A stretch of 11,361 bases of DNA from DATLHO01 sp035539855 (lineage in GTDB: Bacteria; Bacteroidota; Ignavibacteria; OLB7): the NCBI GenBank assembly GCA_035539855.1, contig DATLHO010000263.1:1-11361 (forward strand), read 5' to 3'. Under the pieces are notes generated by a model. That model was not told where the DNA came from, searched no databases, and worked only from the letters and a program-made list of their open reading frames with translations. Every line of letters starts with the position of its first letter. Position 1 is the stretch's first letter. Position numbers and translations under genes: made by a program. Shown in pieces: positions 6,461 to 11,361 of this stretch.

Positions 6461-8002
6461 CTACTCGACCACGAGGCGGTGGACGACTTGTTCGCGTCGG
6501 TCGGTTGAGATCGAGACGAGGTAGAGGCCGCGCTCGACGCCTTCGAGGGATGCGACGATTTCGGTGGATCCCTCGTCGCGCATCTGGCCGGGTGCGAGTG
6601 TTTTCAGGCGGCGGCCGTCGACGTCGTGGAGTGTCACGGTGATGCGGCGCGGCTGCTCGAGCTCGAGCGCGAAGGTCGCGGTGCGCATCGCGGGGTTGCG
6701 CAGCGGCTCGAAGCGCACGACCGCGCCGGCGTTGCGTCGCGAGCCGGCGAAGATCTCCGCTCCGGTCATCCCCTGCGGGACGACGTCGAACTCGGAGTCG
6801 ACGCGAAGGGATTCGGGACGGATCGAGTCGATCGTCTGAAGGACCGACAGTGCCCAGCCGCGGCGCACGATCGCGACGGTGTCGCGGGTGCCGACGACCG
6901 CGGCGACCTTCATCAGCTCGCTGCGGAGCTGCGCGACGGTGCGTGCGGGAAGTCCGGCGATCAGTTGCGGATCGGGACGGCACCAGAAGACACCGCGCGC
7001 GGCGTCGGCGCCGAGCGTCACTCGGATCGGAAGTAGTGTGTTGAGTCGGAGGCTCTGACCGAGCGCGTCGAGTCCGCGAATGCTCGCGACGCTCTGAGCG
7101 ACCTCTCCGTCGGCGGCGCCGCGGACGAAGAGCTCGGAGACCTGGCGGAGCTGATCGGCGTCGGCGACGCTGACGCGCTCCTCGAGAAGTCGTCCGGTCT
7201 CGTCGGTGATCACCTGCCACGAGCTCGCGATCGGGCTTGCGCGACGGGTGACGATGCCGAGCGGGAAGTCCGCGCGCGAGACGAACAGATCGCTGCGACC
7301 GCGCGGACCGATCGTCTGCACCAGCAGCGAATCCTCGTAGCCGCGGCCGAGCAGCGACGCGTCGTCGAGTTTCAGGTTCGGCGCGAGGTTCTTCGGCAGG
7401 TTCGCGACCAGATAGTATCCGAAGGCCAGCCGACCATCGGCGAGCTCGCGAAGGCCAAGCGCGCGACGATCGTCGACGGACATGTCGAGCGCGGCCGTCG
7501 CGCTCACCGGCAGCGAGCGCACCGTCATGTCGCCGATGCGGGCGGCACGATCGGTCGCTCCCTCCCGCAGCGCCGTCGCCGGCGCACGGTTCGTGGCTGA
7601 GAGATCCACCGCATCCGTCTGGACCCGCTTCGGTGTCGCCTGTACCCTTGGCGACAACGGAGCTACGGTGGAATTCTCAGACACGATTCCCTGGGGGGGA
7701 ACGGGCGCGTTGTCACGCGCGTCCGTCGTGGTCGAGAGGCTCGCAGCGGCGCCGGAGGCGCCAGCGGCGAGCGGGCGATCGCCGGAGCGATCGAGTGTAA
7801 GATTGCCGAGTCCGGCAAGCACGAGTCCGATGCCGATGACACGCCAGGCGCTGGCGGCGAAGGGTCGTGCGGGATTGGTCGGTGGGTGCCCCGGGGCGTC
7901 GTGCTGGACGAGGAGGTCGCGCAGACGCTCCTCGCTGAACGCCAGCGGGCGCTCCGATGCCTGATCGAAATACTGCTGCAGCGGTTTCATTCTCTTAGTC
8001 AT
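6461..8002 (-). CDS. Membrane-anchored probable anti-sigma partner with T9SS-like C-terminal domain
   Basis: This protein of 513 residues begins with a short charged cytoplasmic segment (1-50, including ERPLAFSEERLRDLL). One TM helix follows at about 52-70, then a Ser/Thr/Ala/Pro-rich linker (about 75-150) and a large extracytoplasmic region. From about 430 to the end there is a beta domain resembling the Por/T9SS sorting tail: NPAMRTATFAL, TVTLHDVDGRRLKTL, then GLYLVSI and a final RLVVE. Its ATG overlaps the stop of the ECF sigma gene by 8 nt (7995-8002), with GAGG 10 nt upstream, so the two are translationally coupled. That position and topology are typical of an anti-sigma factor. I recognise no zinc-binding or FecR domain, so the anti-sigma role is inference. 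A sorting-type tail on an uncleaved single-pass protein is odd; the domain might instead be a plain FlgD-like beta sandwich. A second ATG at 7990 is possible. Confidence 0.72.
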   Translation of the reverse strand: MTKRMKPLQQYFDQASERPLAFSEERLRDLLVQHDAPGHPPTNPARPFAASAWRVIGIGLVLAGLGNLTLDRSGDRPLAAGASGAAASLSTTTDARDNAPVPPQGIVSENSTVAPLSPRVQATPKRVQTDAVDLSATNRAPATALREGATDRAARIGDMTVRSLPVSATAALDMSVDDRRALGLRELADGRLAFGYYLVANLPKNLAPNLKLDDASLLGRGYEDSLLVQTIGPRGRSDLFVSRADFPLGIVTRRASPIASSWQVITDETGRLLEERVSVADADQLRQVSELFVRGAADGEVAQSVASIRGLDALGQSLRLNTLLPIRVTLGADAARGVFWCRPDPQLIAGLPARTVAQLRSELMKVAAVVGTRDTVAIVRRGWALSVLQTIDSIRPESLRVDSEFDVVPQGMTGAEIFAGSRRNAGAVVRFEPLRNPAMRTATFALELEQPRRITVTLHDVDGRRLKTLAPGQMRDEGSTEIVASLEGVERGLYLVSISTDRREQVVHRLVVE

Positions 8003-8639
8003 GTGCGGCAGCCTCGAATCGGAGAAAGTGCGTTTCGTGATTCGAGAGCCCGGATTGAGTGTCGACTTCGTCCCGCATGTCACGGGAACGGGCCGGTTCA
8101 TCGACTCCGAGTATCGTGGCGAGCGCCTTCCGGGCACGACTGAGGCGCATCTTGACACTCGAGAGAGATCCCCCCTGGATTTCCTGAATCTCGGCGACCG
8201 AGAGACCGGAGATCTCGTAGAGGACGACCGCTTCGCGCTGCTGATCGGGAAGCTGTGCGAGGGCATCGTACAGCTTCTCCACATCCGCCGAGACATCCGG
8301 GGCGGTCCCGCCATAGGGCAGGGCCTCGGCACTCTCGGCGTCGTAGCTTCCGAAGATCCGTCCGCGCCAGCGCTTGCGCTTGTGCAGACGGCTTGCGATC
8401 GTGAACAGGTATGAGAGAAAGGCTTCCGAATCGCGGATCTGCGCGAAGTGCTCGTACGCTCGGAGAACGGTTTCCCCGACGAGATCGCACGCCTCTTCTT
8501 CGTTGCGCGTCATCGCGAAACAGAAGGCCTCGAGTCGCTTCTGGACAGGAAGCAGGAGCTGCATGAACCGGTCCTGCCGTTCTTTGCTTGAAACGGCCTG
8601 GACGCTGTTCTGAGCGGGTTTGGGCCCCGTTTTCAGCAT
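7995..8639 (-). CDS. ECF-family RNA polymerase sigma factor
   Basis: The 214-residue protein has the two ECF domains. Region 2 spans about 25-95, with ACDLVGETVLRAYEHF (the DxVxExF-like core helix) and FLSYLFTIASRLHKRKRWR (the -10 recognition helix). Region 4 spans about 120-170, with LAQLPDQQREAVVLYEISGLSVAEIQEIQGGSLSSVKMRLSRARKAL, a standard helix-turn-helix for the -35. It should direct a small regulon, probably under control of the membrane protein encoded immediately downstream, whose start codon overlaps its stop. The ATG at 8639 was chosen because the family normally has some 20 residues before the first conserved helix. ATG 8564 has a better ribosome site (AGGA, 7-nt gap) but would begin inside the region equivalent to that helix. 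The open frame extends further to 8786 without a better start. Confidence 0.88.
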   Translation of the reverse strand: MLKTGPKPAQNSVQAVSSKERQDRFMQLLLPVQKRLEAFCFAMTRNEEEACDLVGETVLRAYEHFAQIRDSEAFLSYLFTIASRLHKRKRWRGRIFGSYDAESAEALPYGGTAPDVSADVEKLYDALAQLPDQQREAVVLYEISGLSVAEIQEIQGGSLSSVKMRLSRARKALATILGVDEPARSRDMRDEVDTQSGLSNHETHFLRFEAAAHD

Positions 8640-8744
8640 CTGAGGGTAGGAGTCACGCGGAAGTGAACGGTCACACCACGGACATGCTAAGTTGTAGACG
8701 AAAGGAAGAGTGCCGAGGAAGGTGTTGGACCCTTTGGCGGTCGC

Positions 8745-8772
8745 AATATACAATTCGTCGCTTGCAAAGCAA
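8745..8772 (-). promoter_or_regulatory. Possible promoter of the sigma factor gene
   Basis: On the minus strand a TTGCTT box (8772-8767) and TATATT (8750-8745) are separated by 16 nt, about 105 nt before the chosen sigma start. The -10 is close to consensus and the -35 is poor. It overlaps the candidate tRNA promoter on the other strand. Confidence 0.3.
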
Positions 8773-8793
8773 CCGGCCCGAAACACATATTTG
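8762..8793 (+). promoter_or_regulatory. Possible Bacteroidota-type promoter of the tRNA gene
   Basis: TTG at 8762-8764 and CATATTTG at 8786-8793 are separated by 21 nt. The second box has one mismatch to TAnnTTTG. It ends 32 nt before the tRNA 5' end, a plausible distance for a short processed leader. Confidence 0.35.
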
Positions 8794-8799
8794 TACCCC

Positions 8800-8819
8800 G
8801 CCGCCGGTACGCCGGCGGC
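8800..8819 (+). other. GC-rich hairpin just upstream of the tRNA
   Basis: A perfect 8-bp stem (8800-8807 with 8812-8819) closes a TACG tetraloop, 6 nt before the mature tRNA 5' end. It would be in the tRNA precursor leader and may help processing, or it may be a remnant of a dispersed repeat. Confidence 0.55.
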
Positions 8820-8825
8820 ACGGTT

Positions 8826-8899
8826 GGGCGATTGGCACAGTTGGTTAGCGCGCTTCGTTCACATCGAAGAGGTCGCAGGTTCGAGTCCTGCATCGCCCA
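8826..8899 (+). tRNA. tRNA-Val (CAC anticodon)
   Basis: The 74-nt cloverleaf is complete. Acceptor GGGCGAT (8826-8832) pairs with ATCGCCC (8892-8898), with discriminator A at 8899. The anticodon stem CTTCG/CGAAG (8853-8857, 8865-8869) encloses TTCACAT, giving anticodon CAC at 8860-8862, which reads GTG (Val). The T arm is GCAGG-TTCGAGT-CCTGC. The D stem is GCAC/GCGC, with an A-C mismatch at the 12-23 pair where G-C or T-A is usual. The CCA end is not encoded (ACAG follows), so it must be added enzymatically. Protein-like open frames over this stretch on both strands are the familiar artefacts of reading tRNA genes. Confidence 0.96.
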
Positions 8900-8904
8900 C
8901 AGTG

Positions 8905-8936
8905 AACCCCGATTCCGCAGAGGAATCGGGGTTTTT
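8905..8936 (+). terminator. Intrinsic terminator of the tRNA gene
   Basis: A perfect 12-bp stem (8905-8916 with 8922-8933) with a 5-nt loop leads directly into a run of five T (8932-8936). It starts 6 nt after the tRNA, showing a single-gene tRNA transcript. Confidence 0.93.
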
Positions 8937-8991
8937 CATTTGACTCACGCGACTCGGGGCGCGACTTCTCGGCGCCTCGTGACGGATCCGA

Positions 8992-10254
8992 TCAACCCGT
9001 GAGCTCGTCGTCGCGCCCTGCAGTCGCGACGCGGTTGTCGTCCGGGGTCATTGGAGCGTAGCGGGCTCTTGGCCTGATCAACTGACCCGATGGGTACTGT
9101 TCGATCGCATGACCGATCCAGCCGATCGCCCGCCCGAGAGCGAAGAGCACGATCGGTGCATCTGCACCAAGGCGGAGTGCGCGCGCCAGCGCGACGAGGC
9201 CGATGTCGAGCGTCGGATGGCTGCCGCTTCGCTGCATCTCACGAACGAGATCGTGGACCGGTCGGAGCGCGCGCGTCGTGCCCCGCACGGCCGCAGCCAG
9301 CTCGAGAAGCATCGCCCCACGGGGATCGCCTGAGGGATAGAGCGGATGATTGAAGCCAGGGATCTCGTCGCCCTGCCTGCGACGCGCGGCAATCGCGGTC
9401 CGTGCGGATCCACATCGCTCGACCTCGTCGACCAGACGCGCGACCTTTTCAGTCTGGCCACCGTGGCGGGTTCCTCGCAGCGCACCGAGTCCGGCCGCGA
9501 CCGCGGCGTATGGCGTCGAGCCGGCCGAAGCGACGCATCGGACGGTGAAGGCTGATACGTTCAGTTCGTGATCGCACGTGAGCACGAGCGCCGCTGAGAC
9601 GAGATCGATCTCCTGGCGACGGCCAGAGGTCCAGTGCGCGGCAAGTGTCCTTGCGACACCGCCGTTCATTCGATCGGCTCCGGCTGCGACAGCAAGCATC
9701 GTACGCACGATGCGGGCCCCACCGCGCTCGATTGAAGGTCTGTCGAGAATGAACGCTTCGTGGTCATCTAGCTCCGCAAGCGGCAGCGCCATCTGCGCGC
9801 GCTCGAGCGCGGAGATCTCTGGCAGGGCGCGCATGACCTTCCGCCATCCCGACGGCGCCAGCGTCGTCGACGGATCGTCGAAGTCGACGGGCGTGCCGAG
9901 CAAACCCCGCCAGATCAGCCCCGCCACCTCCTCGACACTCGCGCTTCCTGCCAGCTCCGTCACGAGTTGCCCGCGATAGTACAGCCTGCCGCCCTCGATC
10001 AGCGAGATGCCGGACTCGAGCACGGGCTCGCCCCAGCGCAGCGCCTCGCGCGCGGCGCGCGCCGGGTCGTTGCGCAGTTGTCGGCGCTCGCGCATCCGGT
10101 CGATGTCCTCGGCGCGATAGCGGCGCGCGCGTCGCTCGCCCGGGATCTCCTCGGAGCGGACCATGCCGCGGCTGACGTACGCGTACAACGTCGCCGCCGA
10201 GATACCGAGCAGCGCTGCGGCCTCGCGGGCGCTGTAGAATCGATGATCGCTCAT
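8992..10254 (-). CDS. Citrate synthase-family protein with N-terminal MerR/excisionase-type HTH domain
   Basis: This 420-residue fusion starts with a MerR/excisionase-like winged helix-turn-helix: residues 6-55, YSAREAAALLGISAATLYAYVSRGMV, then the RYRAEDI segment and a basic RMRERR helix. A citrate synthase fold follows from about 75. The catalytic positions are kept: H229 in DHELN, H264 in RHGGQ, H303 in GFNHPLYPSGDPR and D350 in HPTLDIG, plus the late GWIGHAIEQ and RPRARY segments that contact citrate or CoA. It could therefore still be an enzyme. The fusion, and its position divergent from a canonical citrate synthase gene, suggest a metabolite-sensing regulator or trigger enzyme; that role is inference. 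HTH-citrate synthase fusions are known as a protein family, but I know of no settled function for them. No ribosome site precedes the ATG, and the next in-frame ATG (residue 31) would break the HTH. Confidence 0.85.
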   Translation of the reverse strand: MSDHRFYSAREAAALLGISAATLYAYVSRGMVRSEEIPGERRARRYRAEDIDRMRERRQLRNDPARAAREALRWGEPVLESGISLIEGGRLYYRGQLVTELAGSASVEEVAGLIWRGLLGTPVDFDDPSTTLAPSGWRKVMRALPEISALERAQMALPLAELDDHEAFILDRPSIERGGARIVRTMLAVAAGADRMNGGVARTLAAHWTSGRRQEIDLVSAALVLTCDHELNVSAFTVRCVASAGSTPYAAVAAGLGALRGTRHGGQTEKVARLVDEVERCGSARTAIAARRRQGDEIPGFNHPLYPSGDPRGAMLLELAAAVRGTTRALRPVHDLVREMQRSGSHPTLDIGLVALARALRLGADAPIVLFALGRAIGWIGHAIEQYPSGQLIRPRARYAPMTPDDNRVATAGRDDELTG

Positions 10255-10265
10255 GCCGCGAATAT

Positions 10266-10289
10266 ATTGACATGTTGATCAAGATTGAC
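10266..10289. promoter_or_regulatory. Candidate operator: TTGATCAA palindrome flanked by ATTGAC direct repeats
   Basis: A perfect 8-bp palindrome, TTGATCAA (10275-10282), sits between two copies of ATTGAC (10266-10271 and 10284-10289), so TTGA recurs at 10267, 10275 and 10285. It overlaps the -33 box of the promoter for the plus-strand citrate synthase gene and lies 12-35 nt upstream of the HTH-citrate synthase start. It is a natural binding site for that HTH protein, acting on both genes. This is inference from position and symmetry. Confidence 0.45.
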
Positions 10290-10315
10290 GCGCTCGGCGA
10301 CTCGGGCTAGGTTTG
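10285..10315 (+). promoter_or_regulatory. Bacteroidota-type promoter of the citrate synthase gene
   Basis: TTG at 10285-10287 and TAGGTTTG at 10308-10315 (an exact TAnnTTTG) are separated by 20 nt, close to the published Bacteroidota/Flavobacterium primary sigma consensus (about 19). It lies 45 nt before the ATG, leaving a short leader with a strong ribosome site. Confidence 0.65.
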
Positions 10316-10360
10316 CTCCGGCATCGAAACGGTTCAACACCCAAGGATTCGGAGGAGATC

Positions 10361-11361
10361 ATGATCGAGGGCATGACCGACGTGCGGCCCGGACTCGAGG
10401 GGGTCGTGGCGGCGAGCACGAGGCTGAGCAGTGTCGACGGCGAAGCCGGCAGGCTGGTCATCGGAGGATATGCGGTCGAGGAGATCGCGCCGCGGGCGGA
10501 GCTCGAGGAGATGATCTACCTGCTGTGGAACGGCACGCTGCCCCGCCGCGACGAGCTCGCCGCACTGCGCCAGCGGTTCGCCGCGGCCGCGCCGCTGCCC
10601 GAGGGAGTCCTCGATCTCCTCCGCTCGGCCGCGCGCAATCGCCGCGCGCCGATGGATGCACTGCGCATGGCCGCGGCGGCGCTCGACATCGACGGCGCGT
10701 ACGGCGACGCGATGGACGGTGCGGGCGATAGCGTGGGCGGTAGCGCGTACGACGGCGCGCGGGACGGCGCGGGCGACGGCACGGGCGACGGCGCAAGCGA
10801 CGGCGCGCGGGACGACGCGATGGATGCGGCCGTGACGATCGCGGCGCGCGTTCCGACGATCGTCGCCACGTACTGGCGCCTGCTGCAGGGAGCCGCGCCG
10901 GTCGTGGAGACGCCTGCCGGCGCGGGCATCGCCGCGCGCTACCTCACGATGCTCGAGGGACGAGAGCCGGCGCCGGCGAGGGTTCGCGCGCTCGAGACGT
11001 ACCTGAACACGATCGTCGATCACGGGCTCAACGCCTCGACCTTCACCGCACGCATCGTCGCCTCCACCGGCTCCGATCTCGTCTCGGCGATCGCCGCCGG
11101 CGTCGGCGCGCTCAAGGGTCCGCTGCACGGCGGCGCTCCGGGACCTGCGCTGGAGATGGTGTTCGAGATCGGCAGTGTGGACCGCGCCGAGGACTATCTG
11201 CGCGAGAAGCTCGCTCGTGGCGAGCGGCTGATGGGGTTCGGGCATCGGGTCTACCGCGTGCGCGATCCCCGTGCGGATGTCCTGGCGGCCGCGGCCCGGG
11301 AGCTGTTTGCGGAGGATGGTGATGCGGAGCTGTACGAGCTCGCCACCGGCGTCGAGCGCAT
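10361..11361 (+). CDS. gltA: Citrate (or 2-methylcitrate) synthase, 3' end beyond the window
   Basis: The first 333 residues of a type II citrate synthase are present; the frame is open to the window edge. The enzyme condenses acetyl-CoA (or propionyl-CoA) with oxaloacetate at the entry to the TCA or methylcitrate cycle. The active site is canonical: H221 in DHGLN, H256 in KGPLHGGA and H295 in GFGHRVY, followed by RVRDPR. The catalytic Asp lies beyond the edge. The N-terminus has the GVVAASTRLSSVDGEAGRLVIGGY opening, and the start is fixed by GGAGGAG at 10351-10357, the strongest ribosome site in the window. Residues 113-156, between the PMDALRMAAAALD helix and the VPTIVATYWRL helix, are a Gly/Asp/Ala-rich tandem repeat where relatives have only a short loop. 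Citrate and methylcitrate synthase cannot be separated from this portion. It is divergent from the HTH-fused homologue. Confidence 0.9.
   Translation, partial: MIEGMTDVRPGLEGVVAASTRLSSVDGEAGRLVIGGYAVEEIAPRAELEEMIYLLWNGTLPRRDELAALRQRFAAAAPLPEGVLDLLRSAARNRRAPMDALRMAAAALDIDGAYGDAMDGAGDSVGGSAYDGARDGAGDGTGDGASDGARDDAMDAAVTIAARVPTIVATYWRLLQGAAPVVETPAGAGIAARYLTMLEGREPAPARVRALETYLNTIVDHGLNASTFTARIVASTGSDLVSAIAAGVGALKGPLHGGAPGPALEMVFEIGSVDRAEDYLREKLARGERLMGFGHRVYRVRDPRADVLAAAARELFAEDGDAELYELATGVER
10697..10828 (+). repeat. 12-nt minisatellite (11 units) inside the citrate synthase gene
   Basis: Eleven diverged 12-nt units, typically GCG-xxx-GAC-GGC, run in frame and encode four-residue repeats of the form A-x-D-G (for example GARDGAGDGTGDGASDG). 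The units differ mainly in the second codon (tac, atg, ggc, cgg, agc). The reading frame and the downstream conserved helix are intact, so the insert is tolerated as a flexible acidic loop. Confidence 0.9.

Larger units (their letters stand above)
6184..6461. repeat. Mirrored GGGACA/TGTCCC mini-hairpin array filling a convergent gap
   Basis: This gap is made almost entirely of short words. GGGACA occurs in forward orientation at 6201, 6221, 6236, 6251, 6266 and 6281, and as TGTCCC at 6386, 6405, 6420 and 6439. The words are separated by mini-palindromes: TCCGCC-TTTA-GGCGGA (6184-6199), GGCC-GGA-GGCC (6207-6217, 6375-6385, 6394-6404), CGCC-GAA-GGCG (6428-6438) and GGGGCC-TTC-GGCCCC (6447-6461). 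Forward units lie left of the terminator hairpin at 6325-6355 and reversed units lie right of it. The outermost hairpins overlap the stop codons of the TPR gene and of the convergent gene. Apparent open frames through the array are pentapeptide artefacts of the 15-nt period. Confidence 0.85.

Noticed and set aside
5645..7220. Long open frames with pentapeptide repeats (for example RGQLR or EAVPY) on both strands
   Set aside because: They are readings of the 15-nt tandem repeat joined to antisense of real genes; they have no recognisable domain and extreme Arg/Ala bias.
8687..8943. Small proteins over the tRNA (including VHIEEVAGSSPASPT on + and MQDSNLRPLRCERSALTNC on -)
   Set aside because: These are well-known spurious translations of tRNA genes and their reverse complements.
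10261..10266. TATATT on the minus strand just before the HTH-citrate synthase ATG
   Set aside because: It would give a leaderless transcript, and no -35/-33 element is at the right distance; too weak to list as a promoter.
10334..11245. 303-residue minus-strand open frame opposite the citrate synthase gene
   Set aside because: Its Arg/Ala-rich sequence and AVARAVARAVPRAV repeats are the antisense of the minisatellite and of conserved citrate synthase codons.

Overview
The window is GC-rich (roughly two thirds G+C) and densely coding on both strands. Its markers point to the Bacteroidota/FCB group. Two proteins end in a domain resembling the type IX secretion (Por) C-terminal sorting domain. 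Two sites match the Bacteroidota -7 promoter element TAnnTTTG exactly, and one of them also has a correctly spaced TTG upstream. The high G+C would fit a deep or high-GC lineage rather than Bacteroides or Flavobacterium, but I cannot place it further without a search.

Layout. 1-2057 (+): a pterin carbinolamine dehydratase (phhB), then a secreted PhoD-like phosphatase with a T9SS-type tail. 2100-2138: a two-way terminator. 2160-4858 (-): a beta-barrel outer-membrane protein, a 79-nt near-palindrome built of ATCCGT words, and a MetH-like protein holding only the homocysteine and methyltetrahydrofolate modules. 5040-6194 (+): an isochorismatase-family hydrolase and a small two-TM tetratricopeptide protein. 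6184-6461: a mirrored array of GGGACA/TGTCCC words and mini-hairpins filling the space between two convergent stop codons, with an intrinsic terminator near its centre. 6461-8639 (-): an ECF sigma factor, translationally coupled to a membrane-anchored protein that ends in a T9SS-like tail and is probably its anti-sigma partner. 8826-8936 (+): tRNA-Val(CAC) and its terminator. 8992-11361: two divergent citrate synthase genes. The minus-strand one is fused to an N-terminal MerR/excisionase-type DNA-binding domain. The plus-strand one is canonical, but carries an in-frame 132-bp minisatellite (eleven 12-nt units) in a loop and runs off the window.

The most interesting parts are (a) the mirrored mini-hairpin array, (b) the HTH-citrate synthase facing a canonical citrate synthase across a 106-bp gap with a TTGATCAA palindrome next to a Bacteroidota-type promoter, which suggests an enzyme-derived regulator of the TCA or methylcitrate entry step, (c) the minisatellite inside a housekeeping enzyme, (d) the sigma factor paired with a T9SS-tailed membrane protein, and (e) the half-length MetH. 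No phage, transposase, CRISPR or classical defence genes are visible. No gene-free stretch exceeds 300 bases. The remaining short gaps (2058-2099, 4859-5003, 5583-5672, 8937-8991) show nothing I can name.
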